A stretch of 64,000 bases of DNA from Streptomyces vilmorinianum (lineage in GTDB: Bacteria > Actinomycetota > Actinomycetes > Streptomycetales > Streptomycetaceae), in assembly GCF_005517195.1 (NCBI RefSeq), contig NZ_CP040244.1, positions 7,272,001-7,336,000 on the forward strand. Direction: 5' to 3'. A program made the translations under genes and the position numbers. This document shows positions 7,407 through 16,779 of the stretch, piece after piece (position 1 is the first letter of the stretch; each line of letters begins with the position of its first letter). A model generated the notes under the pieces. The model was not told where the DNA came from and did not search any database. It saw only the letters and a list, made by a program, of their open reading frames with translations.

Positions 7407-9134
7407 TCAGAGCAGGCTGTTGTACGTGCTGCCCGCGACGCCGCCCCAGCCGGTACCGAGCTTGGTACGGGAGGAGTACGGCGCCGCCGCGTTACCGGTG
7501 CCCTTGTACAGCCAGAACACCCCGGCACCGTCGCGCGCGACCAGGTCGGCACGGCCGTCGTCCGTGAGGTCACCCGGCGCCGTCAGGAGCGGGTAGATCC
7601 CCCAGCCGGTACCGACCTTCACACGCGCCGCGAACGGAGCCGCCGCGTTGCCCGTGCCCTTGTAAAGCCACAGCGCGCCGGACGTGTCACGGGCGAGGAG
7701 ATCCGCCTTCTTGTCACCGGTGAAGTCACCCGTCCCGGTCAGCTGGTTGTAGATCTGCCAGCCGGCACCGATCCGCGTACGGGGCGCGAACGGCGCCGTG
7801 TTGCTGCCCGTGCCCTTGTACAGCCACAGCACACCGGCCGTGTCACGGGCGATCAGGTCCGCCTTGCCGTCGTTCGTCACATCGACGACGCCCGTCAGGG
7901 AGTTGTAGATCCCCCAGCCCGCACCGACCTTGGTACGCGGCGCCAGCGGCGCGTACTCCTCACCGGTCGTCCGGTAGTACCAGAGGACACCGGAACCGTC
8001 CCGGCCGACCACACCACTGCCCGTCGCCTGGACCGTGACCGGCGACAGCTTGGCGAGCGCGTTGTAGATCTGCCAGCCGCCGCCGACCGTCTCGACCCAG
8101 TCACGGAACGGCGCGGCCGCGTTGCCGGTGCCGTGGTGCCACTGCAGCAGGCCGTTCTTGTCCCGCGCGAGCATCGCGTGATGGGTCGGCACCGGACGCG
8201 AGCTCTGGATCGAGAAGGTGCTGCTCTTCTCCGGGTTGCCCGTGCCGAAGCTGTACACCTCGTACACGGCCTGGGCGTCGATCTTCCACGCGGCCGCCGA
8301 GGCGCCCGCCTTCAGCGTGTACGAGACGGTGACGTCGGCCGGCCCGCCCTCGCCCGGATCGACGTCGCAGTACACACCGCCGTACTCGATGTCGAGGCTG
8401 TGGTCGCACGTGGCGATGCCCGAATCGGTGGTGACCCCCGTGATGTCGACCTGGAGCTCACCCTCCTCCCAGTACCGCTGCCCCTCGGACGGCGCGAAGA
8501 AGACATCGAGCCGCCCCTTGTCCACCGCGTGCACGGTGACCGACTGGGTGACCTGGCCACCCGCCGGCAGCGCCGGGGTGTTCAGCGCCAGCGTGTTCTG
8601 CGCGACGTGCTCCAGCGACTTCACCGTCACCGTACGAGCGGCATGCCGACCGTCCTCGGCCACATTGGCGACCGTCTGCGCCTGCTTCACGGCCTGCGCC
8701 AGATCCGCACCACGTGGGGCGTAGACGACGCCGTAGTGCAGCGTGGTGCCGTGCGCGGCCGACGCGGCGGCCTCGACGTTGATCCCCGGGAAGGGGTTGT
8801 TCTCGTTGACGGGGCACGTGTACACCCCGACCACACCCGCCCGCGGCGCGCACGAGTCATAGACGTCCAGCGTCATCCCACCGGGCAGCCCCGCCTGCGT
8901 CCAGGCCGGATCGGTCAGCGGGGCCTTGCTCAGGGCATAGACGAGGGTTCCGTCAGCGGTCCCGTCGATGCTGGTCGGACTCAGCTCGGCCCAGCCCTCA
9001 CCGGGCTGCAGCACCTGGTCCTCGATGGTGAACCCGTAGAACTCATCGGCGGCGACGGCCGGCCCGGCCGCCCCGGTGACGATCCCGGCCACCAGCAAGG
9101 CGGCCGTCCCCCCGAGAGCAACGATTCTTCGCAC
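7407..9134 (-). CDS. Secreted FG-GAP/VCBS-like beta-propeller protein
   Basis: The 575-residue preprotein has a Sec signal (VRRIVALGGTAALLVAGIV... ending AVA|AD near residue 32). A central region of about 300 residues is rich in beta strands. The C-terminal half is built of about five 45-50-residue modules, each with a motif like DGKADLIARDTAGVLWLYKGTG and GTGWGIYN. These are the calcium-loop repeats of the FG-GAP/VCBS family, as in many Streptomyces extracellular proteins. GTG 9134 has GGGGA 8 nt upstream and opens the signal peptide, so the longer start at 9215 is rejected. No catalytic domain is visible; a binding or adhesion role outside the cell is inferred. Confidence 0.85.
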   Translation of the reverse strand: MRRIVALGGTAALLVAGIVTGAAGPAVAADEFYGFTIEDQVLQPGEGWAELSPTSIDGTADGTLVYALSKAPLTDPAWTQAGLPGGMTLDVYDSCAPRAGVVGVYTCPVNENNPFPGINVEAAASAAHGTTLHYGVVYAPRGADLAQAVKQAQTVANVAEDGRHAARTVTVKSLEHVAQNTLALNTPALPAGGQVTQSVTVHAVDKGRLDVFFAPSEGQRYWEEGELQVDITGVTTDSGIATCDHSLDIEYGGVYCDVDPGEGGPADVTVSYTLKAGASAAAWKIDAQAVYEVYSFGTGNPEKSSTFSIQSSRPVPTHHAMLARDKNGLLQWHHGTGNAAAPFRDWVETVGGGWQIYNALAKLSPVTVQATGSGVVGRDGSGVLWYYRTTGEEYAPLAPRTKVGAGWGIYNSLTGVVDVTNDGKADLIARDTAGVLWLYKGTGSNTAPFAPRTRIGAGWQIYNQLTGTGDFTGDKKADLLARDTSGALWLYKGTGNAAAPFAARVKVGTGWGIYPLLTAPGDLTDDGRADLVARDGAGVFWLYKGTGNAAAPYSSRTKLGTGWGGVAGSTYNSLL

Positions 9135-9440
9135 GAAATCAGTCCCCTGTGAACGAACGAAACAAGTAGGCACGCACACGGTCGTCCACCGCCACGGCCA
9201 CGCCAGGCACAACACCCCCCGGGCGCGTCCGCAACGTACCCCACAAGATCACGCCACCGCGCCCGGATTCACCCACGACAGGTCCGGACGGTCAACTCCA
9301 GGGCAAACGAACAGCCCCGGGACAGCGCGACCGTCCCGGCCTCTGCCCACGCGCCGATCAACCCATGGGGACGCCGACTCATCCCGCCGCATCCCTCTCC
9401 GGAAACACCCCACTGACACGCACACCCCCGTAACGCACAA
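9135..9440. other. Intergenic region upstream of the secreted-protein gene
   Basis: This 306-bp stretch has no convincing gene. It must contain the leftward promoter of the secreted protein. Short reading frames here lack codon bias and ribosome sites. Confidence 0.6.
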
Positions 9441-9469
9441 GTGTCCCGGACCTGAAGGGTCCGGGACAC
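9441..9469 (-). terminator. tRNA-Thr terminator hairpin
   Basis: Arms GTGTCCCGGACC and GGTCCGGGACAC (12 bp) enclose a 5-nt loop. The hairpin begins 9 bp downstream of the tRNA 3' end on the minus strand. Confidence 0.8.
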
Positions 9470-9477
9470 GAGATTGG

Positions 9478-9553
9478 TGGAGCCGCCTGTCGGAATCGAA
9501 CCGACGACCTAAATATTACAAGTATTTCGCTCTGCCAACTGAGCTAAGGCGGC
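9478..9553 (-). tRNA. tRNA-Thr (anticodon UGU)
   Basis: A full cloverleaf can be drawn. The acceptor pairs GCCGCCT with AGGCGGC, the D arm reads TAGCTCAGTTGGCAGAGC, and the anticodon stem AAATA/TATTT closes the loop CTTGTAA, giving anticodon UGU. The T arm is TCGTCGGTTCGATTCCGACAG-like. The 3' CCA (9480-9478) is encoded. The all-A/T anticodon stem is unusual for such a GC-rich genome. Confidence 0.95.
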
Positions 9554-9709
9554 ACTACCCGCGTCACTCACGGACGCGAGGCTCTCCCACTCTACACAGC
9601 ACTGCGAACCGCCAGCCAAGAACTTCACGACCGCCGTAACCACCCGCCCAGACGTTCGTTGATCGGACTGAAGTGCAGTTCCGACTATCGGACAGCAAGG
9701 GGAGGGGCG

Positions 9710-11113
9710 ATGGCGGAGCCGTCGGAGGAGGAGCCGGTACGTGTCGTCGGTGCCGAGGCCAAGCGCGTGAAGCGCGAGGCGCTGGGCATCGCCGATCGGC
9801 GCAAGCATCCGGCGCGCGCCGCGCTTCCGATGCAGCGCCGCGCGAAAGAGGCGGGCACGCAGCAGCGGGTCTACCGCTACCGCTTCTACCCCACGCCCGA
9901 CCAGGCCGAGCAGCTGCTCCAGACCTTCGGTGCCTGCCGATGGGTCTACAACGAGGGGCTGGCTCTGCGGTCCGGTGCCTGGGAGCAGCACCGTGTCTCG
10001 GTCGGGTTCGCGGAGACATGCCGGGCTCTGACCGGGTGGAAGCGGGCCGAGGGGAGGGAGTGGTTACGGGAGGTGTCGTCGACGGTGTTGCAGCAGGCGT
10101 TGCGGCATCTGGACGGGGCGTTCTCTCGGTTCTTCAAGAAGTCGGCGAAGTACCCGAAGCGGAAGAGGAAGGGTCGGTCGCGGGATTCGGCGACGTACGT
10201 GCGGACCGGTTTTCGGTGGGTCGAGGATCCGGAGCGGCCGGGTACGGGTCTGGTGACGCTGGCGAAGCAGTCCGCGCCGCTGGATGTGCGGTGGTCGCGG
10301 CCTTTGCCGGCGGGTCAGGTGCCGGTGCGGTTGAACGTCACGCGGGATCGGGCGGGGCGGTTCTTCCTGTCGGTGTTGGTCGAGGAGCGGATCGAGCCTT
10401 TGCCGCCGGTGTTCCTTCCGGGCGGGTGCGAGCCGAAGGCGGTGGGACTGGATCTCGGTCTGGCGGCGCTGGTGACGTTGGACGACGGTTCGGTGCTTGA
10501 GCATCCACGTCTGTTGAAGAAGTACGGGGAGGAGTTGGCCCGCCGCCAACGGGCGATGCATCGGAAGAAGAAGGGGTCGAAGAACCGGGGGAAGGCCAGG
10601 GAGCGCATCGCGCGTCTGTACGCACTCATCGGCGATGTCCGCAGGGATCTGTTGGATCAGCTCACCACCCGCCTCGTGCGCGAGAACCAAGTGCTCGTGG
10701 TGGAGGACCTGCCCATCGCCAATCTGATGCGTCCGGCCGTCGGGAAAGGGCGCCGCCGGAAGGCGAAACTGAATCAGACGATCCGGGATGCGGCGTGGGG
10801 TGAGCTGCTGCGGCAGTTGCGCTACAAGTGCGAGTGGTACGGGCGGACGCTTGTGATCGTGGACCGGTTCTTTGCCTCGACGCGGCGATGTTCGGCCTGC
10901 CATGCGAAGGGGCCTCGGCTGGATGTATCAGTCCGGGAGTGGGTCTGTGGTGAGTGCGGTGTCGTGCACGGGAGGGACAAGAACGCGGCGGTGAACCTCC
11001 GAGACGAGGGGATGCGGCTGTACTGGCTTGTGGCGGCCGCGCTGCCACCGGGCAAACCGACACCTTCGATGATCCGCGCGTCGGCGCTGCCCGACGCCGT
11101 CTTGGCCGCGTAG
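9710..11113 (+). CDS. tnpB: TnpB RNA-guided nuclease (OrfB), IS200/IS605 group
   Basis: The 467-residue protein has the basic OrfB N-terminal domain (YRYRFYPTPDQAEQLLQTFGACRWVYNEGL, about 55-85) and a RuvC-like nuclease core. The three acidic residues are present: D in VGLDLGLAALV, E in LVVEDLPIANL and D in VHGRDKNAAVNL. A zinc ribbon has two CxxC pairs (CSAC and CGEC). An N-terminal extension of about 50 residues and a C-terminal tail of about 35 go beyond the usual 370-410 residues. ATG 9710 has AAGGGGAGGGG upstream. All nuclease residues are intact, so an active omega-RNA-guided enzyme is plausible. Codon usage is visibly less GC3-biased (TTG, GGT, GTT) than in the neighbours, which fits transfer. 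Confidence 0.9.
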   Translation: MAEPSEEEPVRVVGAEAKRVKREALGIADRRKHPARAALPMQRRAKEAGTQQRVYRYRFYPTPDQAEQLLQTFGACRWVYNEGLALRSGAWEQHRVSVGFAETCRALTGWKRAEGREWLREVSSTVLQQALRHLDGAFSRFFKKSAKYPKRKRKGRSRDSATYVRTGFRWVEDPERPGTGLVTLAKQSAPLDVRWSRPLPAGQVPVRLNVTRDRAGRFFLSVLVEERIEPLPPVFLPGGCEPKAVGLDLGLAALVTLDDGSVLEHPRLLKKYGEELARRQRAMHRKKKGSKNRGKARERIARLYALIGDVRRDLLDQLTTRLVRENQVLVVEDLPIANLMRPAVGKGRRRKAKLNQTIRDAAWGELLRQLRYKCEWYGRTLVIVDRFFASTRRCSACHAKGPRLDVSVREWVCGECGVVHGRDKNAAVNLRDEGMRLYWLVAAALPPGKPTPSMIRASALPDAVLAA

Positions 11114-11238
11114 GACGGACGTGCTGTACGGACCGACGGGCCGTCGGCCGGAATGCCTGTGGAGCTCGCGTAAGACCGGCCTGGTGTGGCCCTCAGGGTC
11201 GTGCTGGATCGGCAATGGGTGTTGAAGCAGGAAGCGTC
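11114..11238 (+). ncRNA. Candidate omega-RNA 3' region of the first TnpB
   Basis: TnpB guide RNAs overlap the tnpB 3' end and finish at the element right end. This segment is non-coding, GC-rich and foldable, and ends in GTTGAAGCAGGAAGC. The terminal hairpin normally seen before the guide is missing or degenerate here, unlike in the second element. The remaining bases to 11469 hold only the msiK promoter region. Confidence 0.35.
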
Positions 11239-11469
11239 ACGTGCATGGCAGGGCCTAAAATCCCGCGCTCTGCCTCACGGGGCGCCAGGTCAAAAGTGCG
11301 GCGCTCGGCCTCGCGCCGAGCCCCGTCGAAAATCTCACCGCCGCCAGCTGCTGACAGATCGGACATCGCCAAGGTAGCGTCACGGGGAGTTCGCTCCGGT
11401 GGACTAGACCCATCCTTCCTTTACAACGGATCGTCCGGCACGTTCCTGCCGGTGAAGGGACACATCGCC

Positions 11470-12567
<1,098 letters not shown>

Positions 12568-12583
12568 CCCCGCGGCGACCATA

Positions 12584-12614
12584 CGGCCCCGCATCTGTTG
12601 CAGATGCGGGGCCG
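12584..12614 (+). terminator. msiK terminator
   Basis: A perfect 14-bp hairpin (CGGCCCCGCATCTG / CAGATGCGGGGCCG) with a 3-nt loop lies 17 bp after the msiK stop. No U-tract follows, as is usual in Streptomyces. Confidence 0.85.
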
Positions 12615-12757
12615 TTCGCCTATGTCGATAAATACCCCGGCACAACCGCCAATTCGGACAGTGTCGTCAACACGGGATTCGAAAAGCCGCCTCGAACCAT
12701 CCCTCGCGAGAGTGACTAAATGTCGCCATATCTTCACTGACCGCTACGCTCACCTGC

Positions 12758-13171
12758 GTGACGCACACTGCCCGCCGAATCGGCCGCTCTCTCGCTCTCG
12801 TCCTGCCCGTCGTCCTGGTGCTCTCCGGAACGCTCGCGGTGTCCGCCGTTCCGTGGGCCGGCCAGGGCTCCGGGACCCAGATGCTCACCGCATCCTCGGA
12901 GGACGTCTCCGTCCCCGCCAAGTCCCGTGCCCCGCAGGATATTCTGCGCGACCGGCTCCTCGCAGAACTTCAGGAGAAGGACCCCGGAACGGCTCTGACG
13001 CACCTCCAGCGCGAGGTCGAGAACAGCCCGTCGCTCGCCAAGCACTGCATGTCCATCGCCCGCGCGCTGGGCAAGGCCGCCGTCCGCTACTACGGCCCCA
13101 CCCGCGCCCAGTCCTACTCCCGCCCGGTCTGCGACACCTCGTTCGCGACCGGTGTCATGTACGCGAGCTGA
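12758..13171 (+). CDS. Small exported protein of unknown function
   Basis: The 137-residue protein starts with a signal or anchor sequence (RRIGRSLALVLPVVLVLSGTLAVSAVPWA, about 6-34). The mature part is predicted helical with LRDRLLAELQEKDPGTALTHLQREVEN. The end carries two cysteines, HCMSIARALG and RPVCDTSFATG, which could form a disulfide outside the cell. GTG 12758 lies only 8 nt after a TACGCT that could be a -10 box, so the transcript may be leaderless. I do not recognise the family. It is followed closely by the nucleotidyltransferase on the same strand. Confidence 0.65.
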   Translation: MTHTARRIGRSLALVLPVVLVLSGTLAVSAVPWAGQGSGTQMLTASSEDVSVPAKSRAPQDILRDRLLAELQEKDPGTALTHLQREVENSPSLAKHCMSIARALGKAAVRYYGPTRAQSYSRPVCDTSFATGVMYAS

Positions 13172-13222
13172 CCCCCGCCACGCCGATCAGCTCTCTCGCG
13201 GGGTACGCATATCGTTCGCGGT

Positions 13223-13939
13223 ATGGATACCTCTCCGACGCAAGCCGTGGTCCTGGCGGGCGGCCAGGGCTCGCGCCTGCGCCCGTACACCGACGACCGC
13301 CCCAAGCCGATGGTCGAGATCCCGGGCACCGGGACCCCGATCATCGGCCATCAGCTTTCCTGGCTCGCCTCCGAGGGCGTGACGGATGCCGTCGTGTCCT
13401 GTGGCCATCTCGCCGAGGTGCTCCAGGAGTGGCTCGCGGACGCCGATCTGCCGCTCCGTGTGACGACCGTCGTCGAGTCGGAGCCGCTGGGCCGTGGCGG
13501 CGGCCTCAAGTACGCCGCCGCGCATCTGCCTGAGCCCGGGCAGCCCTGGTACGCCACCAACGGCGACATCTGGACCCGCTTCTCCCTGCGTGAGATGGCC
13601 GAGTTCCACGCCGAGCGGGACGCCACCGCCACGCTCGCTCTCGCCCGCCCCCGGATCCCGTGGGGCGCCGTCGAGACCGACACCTTCGGGCACATCACCG
13701 ACTTCATCGAGTCGCCGCCGTCGCCGTATCTCATCAACGCGGGCGTGTACGTCTTCTCCGCCGCGTTCACGGAGCTTCTCCCCGACCGGGGCGACCACGA
13801 GCGCACCACGTTCCCCCGGCTGGCCCGCGAGCGCCGTCTGGCGGGCTTCCCGCTGCCCCAGGGGGCCTACTGGCGGGCTATCGACACCGCGAAGGACCTG
13901 ACCGAGGCCGCGAAGGAGCTGGCCTCTCAGGGGACCTGA
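13223..13939 (+). CDS. NDP-sugar pyrophosphorylase-type nucleotidyltransferase
   Basis: The 238-residue protein has the diagnostic loop VVLAGGQGSRLRPYTDDRPKPM (about 9-30), that is GGxGxRLxPxT...PKPM, followed by the sugar-binding segments GRGGGLKYAA, TNGDIWT (metal-binding Asp) and INAGVYVF. It lacks the C-terminal left-handed helix of ADP- or UDP-glucose pyrophosphorylases, so it is a short-form enzyme like RfbA/Man1P guanylyltransferase cores. It would form NDP-hexose from NTP and hexose-1-phosphate for glycan or glycoside synthesis. The nucleotide and sugar cannot be assigned. A strong terminator follows the stop. Confidence 0.85.
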   Translation: MDTSPTQAVVLAGGQGSRLRPYTDDRPKPMVEIPGTGTPIIGHQLSWLASEGVTDAVVSCGHLAEVLQEWLADADLPLRVTTVVESEPLGRGGGLKYAAAHLPEPGQPWYATNGDIWTRFSLREMAEFHAERDATATLALARPRIPWGAVETDTFGHITDFIESPPSPYLINAGVYVFSAAFTELLPDRGDHERTTFPRLARERRLAGFPLPQGAYWRAIDTAKDLTEAAKELASQGT

Positions 13940-13980
13940 GAGCCGTTTCACGTACGGCCTCGCGTACCGCTTCACGCACA

Positions 13981-14020
13981 GAGAAGGGCGGCACCGCATG
14001 CGCGCGGTGCCGCCCTTCTC
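13981..14020. terminator. Bidirectional terminator
   Basis: A 17-bp perfect hairpin (13981-13997 with 14004-14020) with a 6-nt loop sits between the convergent nucleotidyltransferase and DoxX genes. Confidence 0.9.
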
Positions 14021-14050
14021 GTACGAGCCCGTACGTCAGCCCAGCAGGTG

Positions 14051-15556
14051 TCAGCCCAGCAGGCCGCCGATCGGGTTCCGGTTGCCGCCCGTCGTCGACT
14101 CGTCCGTGGGGGCGTCGGAGCCACTGGTCCCGCCCGTGCTGGTCGGTCCCGAGCTGGTGGTCGGCGGGGGCGCGGGCCGGGACTGGGTCGGGGTGCGGCT
14201 GCTGCCCGTGCCCTGGGTCGCCGTGGGCCGGCTCTCCTCGATCCGGCCGGTCTCCCGTGCGGTCTCGCGCGGCTCGGCCGTCTCCTCGTCCTCGCGCTCG
14301 CCGCTCGCCCCGGCCGTCTCCGACGGCTTGGGGGTCTTGGAGGCGGTACGGGAGGGGCTGCTCGTGCCGGGCTCCTGCGGGAGCGGCCGGCCGGGCAGGT
14401 GGTTGATCGGGTCGTCGTTCGGACCGGGCACGGTGACCATCTCCGTGGACCGTACGGCTCCGCCGAGCACCGAGCCGGTGAGGAGCGTGAGGCCGACGAC
14501 GACGGAGGCGAGGAGCGTCCCGCGGCGCAGGACGCGGCGGCGGAGCTGCCAGAGTTCGGAGCGGGGTCCGAGGGTGCGCCAGGCTTCGCCGGCGAGGCGG
14601 CTGTCGAGGGAGTAGACGGGGGCGCCGGCGATGATCAGCGGGGACCAGGCGGCGAGGAAGATGATGTCGGCGGAGTCGTAGACCGGGACGGTCTTCCAGC
14701 TGACGGTGAGGATCAGGGCGGCCGAGAGCAGGGCGCCGATGACGGCGGCGACGCGCTGCCAGAGTCCGAAGACGGTGAGGACGCCGACGACGACCTGGAG
14801 GAAGGCGACGGTCAGTCCGGCGCCGACGGGGTGCTGGAGGGCGAAGTCGCGGAGCGGCTCGGCGAGCGCCCAGGGGTGGAGCGAGTTGAGCCACTTGACC
14901 ATGGAGCCGCGTTCGCCGCCGTCGAAGTAGACGGGGTCGCAGAGCTTGCCCATGCCGGCGTAGATGGAGATGAAGCCGAGGAAGACGCGGAGCGGGAGGA
15001 GCACCACGCCGAGGTTCATCCGGCGGCCGGGATAGTAGGCGTGCCGGACCGGGTCGGCGCCGTGGCGGTGCGGGCGGGCGTGGTCCCCGTCGCCGTCCTG
15101 GGCGGCGAGGTCGTCGTACGTCACCTCCTCCGGGAGGTCGTACGCGCCTTCGGCCCGCCGCATCGGGGGCAGGAGCGGGGGCCCGTCGCCGACGACGGGG
15201 GTCGGCATGGTGTCGTCGATGCGCGGGATGGCCTGGGTGACTCCGGCGTCCAGCGGTTCCAGCGTCGAGACGGAGGACTCGCGTACGGCCTGGAGCAGTC
15301 CGGTGGCGCCGGGGTCGCCGGGCGCGGACCGTCCGGTCCAGACGACGGGGCGGCGGCGGCCCGCTGCCGCGCCCGCCGGTGTCCCCAGGGGGGAGAGCCT
15401 GGGGGCGGCGAACTTGGGCTGCTGCGCCGGCGCGAGCCGCACACGGAAGCTGGCGTGGTTCACGATGACCTGCGCGGGATCGGAATCCACTTTGACCATG
15501 CTCAGCGCGGGCTGATCGTCGAACCCCGGCCGGGGCGTTCTGGTGTCCACACTCAT
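14051..15556 (-). CDS. DoxX-family membrane protein with long disordered tails
   Basis: The 501-residue protein has a central DoxX-like four-helix membrane domain (about 178-345: LRVFLGFISIYAGMGKL, GLTVAFLQVVVGVLTVFGLW, GALLSAALILTV, FLAAWSPLIIAG) and one further helix near 360. About 175 polar N-terminal residues precede it. About 120 Ser/Thr/Pro/Glu-rich residues follow it and are probably extracytoplasmic. DoxX proteins take part in quinol or thiosulfate redox and redox-stress complexes. The core is about 130-150 residues in the family, so these extensions are unusual. ATG 15556 has only a weak ribosome site. It lies downstream of rlmB on the same strand, separated by a hairpin and a repeat. 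Confidence 0.75.
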   Translation of the reverse strand: MSVDTRTPRPGFDDQPALSMVKVDSDPAQVIVNHASFRVRLAPAQQPKFAAPRLSPLGTPAGAAAGRRRPVVWTGRSAPGDPGATGLLQAVRESSVSTLEPLDAGVTQAIPRIDDTMPTPVVGDGPPLLPPMRRAEGAYDLPEEVTYDDLAAQDGDGDHARPHRHGADPVRHAYYPGRRMNLGVVLLPLRVFLGFISIYAGMGKLCDPVYFDGGERGSMVKWLNSLHPWALAEPLRDFALQHPVGAGLTVAFLQVVVGVLTVFGLWQRVAAVIGALLSAALILTVSWKTVPVYDSADIIFLAAWSPLIIAGAPVYSLDSRLAGEAWRTLGPRSELWQLRRRVLRRGTLLASVVVGLTLLTGSVLGGAVRSTEMVTVPGPNDDPINHLPGRPLPQEPGTSSPSRTASKTPKPSETAGASGEREDEETAEPRETARETGRIEESRPTATQGTGSSRTPTQSRPAPPPTTSSGPTSTGGTSGSDAPTDESTTGGNRNPIGGLLG

Positions 15557-15640
15557 CTAACCGAGTGACGCGGGGTTAGGACACTGCTTGACAGGACTCG
15601 AAATGTCCGAGACCCGTCAAGATCGCCGGGGGTACGGGAA

Positions 15641-15667
15641 AGGGCCCAGCTCAGCGAGGTGGGCCCT
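15641..15667 (-). terminator. Hairpin downstream of rlmB
   Basis: Arms AGGGCCCA and TGGGCCCT flank an 11-nt loop, 56 bp beyond the rlmB stop. Confidence 0.6.
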
Positions 15668-15675
15668 GTTCCATG

Positions 15676-15719
15676 GCGGTGCCGGTGCGGTGCCGGTGCG
15701 GTGCCGGTGCGGTGCCGGT
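15676..15719. repeat. Four exact 11-bp tandem repeats
   Basis: GCGGTGCCGGT is repeated four times in succession, ending 3 bp before the rlmB stop codon. It is non-coding. Confidence 0.9.
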
Positions 15720-15722
15720 GGG

Positions 15723-16682
15723 TCAGTGGGCGCGGCGCCGGGCGACCTCGTAGAGGACGATTCCGGCGGCGACGCCGGCGTTCAGCGACTCGGCGCCACC
15801 GGGCATCGAGATGCGCACGCGGTAGTCGCAGGTCTCGCCGACGAGGCGGCCGAGGCCCTTGCCCTCGCTGCCGATGACGATGACGACCGGGCCGTCGAGC
15901 GCCTCGAGGTCCTCGACGGTGTGCTCGCCGTCGGCGGCGAGGCCGACGACGGTGAGGCCCTCCTTCTGGAAGCCCTCCAGGGCCCGGGTCAGGTTGGTGA
16001 CGCGGGAGACCGGGGTGCGGGCGGCGGTGCCGGCCGAGGACTTCCAGGCGCCGGCGGTCATGCCGGCCGCGCGGCGCTCGGGGACGACGACGCCGTGGCC
16101 GCCGAAGGCGGAGACGGAGCGGACGATCGCGCCGAGGTTGCGGGGGTCGGTGACGCCGTCGAGGGCGACGATCAGCGGGTCCTCGTGGGCGTCGTAGGCG
16201 GCCGCGGTGAGGTCCTCGGGGTGCGCGTACTCGTACGGCGGGACCTGGAGGACGAGGCCCTGGTGGTTCAGGCCGTTCGTCATCCGGTCGAGCTCCTGGC
16301 GCGGGGCTTCCATCAGGTTGATGTTGCCGCGCTCGCCGGCGAGCTTGAGGACGTCGCGGACGCGCTCGTCGTTGTCGATGAACTGCTGGACGTAGAGCGT
16401 GGTCGCGGGGACGCCGTCGCGCAGGGCCTCGAAGACCGGGTTGCGGCCGACGACCATCTCCGAGGTGCCCTTGGGGCCGCCGCGGCGCGGGGCGGGGCGG
16501 CGGGCGGCGGCGTGCTTGGCCTGGGCGTTGGCGATGCGGTTCTTCTTGTGGCCCTTGCGGGCGGAGGCGGGCGGCGTGGGGCCCTTGCCCTCGAGGCCCT
16601 TGCGCCGCTGGCCACCGCTGCCGACCGTCGCGCCCTTCTTGTTGGACGTGCGGCGGTTCCTGCGCTGGCTGTTCCCGGCCAT
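15723..16682 (-). CDS. rlmB: 23S rRNA (guanosine-2'-O-)-methyltransferase RlmB/TrmH family
   Basis: The 319-residue protein has a basic N-terminal arm (about 1-70, rich in R/K, RNA-binding), an eL30-like SpoU substrate-binding domain (about 75-150) and a C-terminal SPOUT methyltransferase. The three SPOUT motifs are visible: DPRNLGAIVRSV, VIVIGSEGKGLGRLV and ISMPGGAESLNAGVAAGIVLYE. It methylates a conserved ribose of 23S rRNA using SAM. It lies downstream of cysS on the same strand, the usual actinobacterial pairing. In some antibiotic producers this family gives resistance (thiostrepton type), but this context is housekeeping. Confidence 0.92.
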   Translation of the reverse strand: MAGNSQRRNRRTSNKKGATVGSGGQRRKGLEGKGPTPPASARKGHKKNRIANAQAKHAAARRPAPRRGGPKGTSEMVVGRNPVFEALRDGVPATTLYVQQFIDNDERVRDVLKLAGERGNINLMEAPRQELDRMTNGLNHQGLVLQVPPYEYAHPEDLTAAAYDAHEDPLIVALDGVTDPRNLGAIVRSVSAFGGHGVVVPERRAAGMTAGAWKSSAGTAARTPVSRVTNLTRALEGFQKEGLTVVGLAADGEHTVEDLEALDGPVVIVIGSEGKGLGRLVGETCDYRVRISMPGGAESLNAGVAAGIVLYEVARRRAH

Positions 16683-16727
16683 GACTACCTAATCCTCGGT
16701 GTTGCGTACATAGGTCTGTAAGTGAAG

Positions 16728-16755
16728 TGTGCCGCCCGGCTGCCCGAGCGGCACA
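16728..16755 (-). terminator. Hairpin downstream of cysS
   Basis: Arms TGTGCCGC and GCGGCACA flank a 12-nt loop in the cysS-rlmB gap. It may attenuate rather than fully stop read-through. Confidence 0.5.
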
Positions 16756-16779
16756 CCCGAGCGGCACATCAGTGGCGCC

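Larger units (their letters stand above)
9659..11238 (+). mobile_element. IS200/IS605-group element carrying only tnpB (boundaries approximate)
   Basis: A lone tnpB gene with no tnpA lies between tRNA-Thr and msiK. TTGAT at 9659-9663 resembles the target motif known for ISDra2-type elements and is 46 bp before the tnpB ATG. The 3' side ends near GTTGAAGCAGGAAGC (11222-11236), a string I recall next to many Streptomyces tnpB right ends. No inverted repeats or target duplication are expected for this group. Without a tnpA the element is at best mobilised in trans. Confidence 0.55.

Noticed and set aside
9478..9553. tRNA gene as attachment site for an integrated element
   Set aside because: No integrase gene and no repeat of the tRNA 3' end were found nearby; the neighbouring tnpB element does not use tRNA sites.
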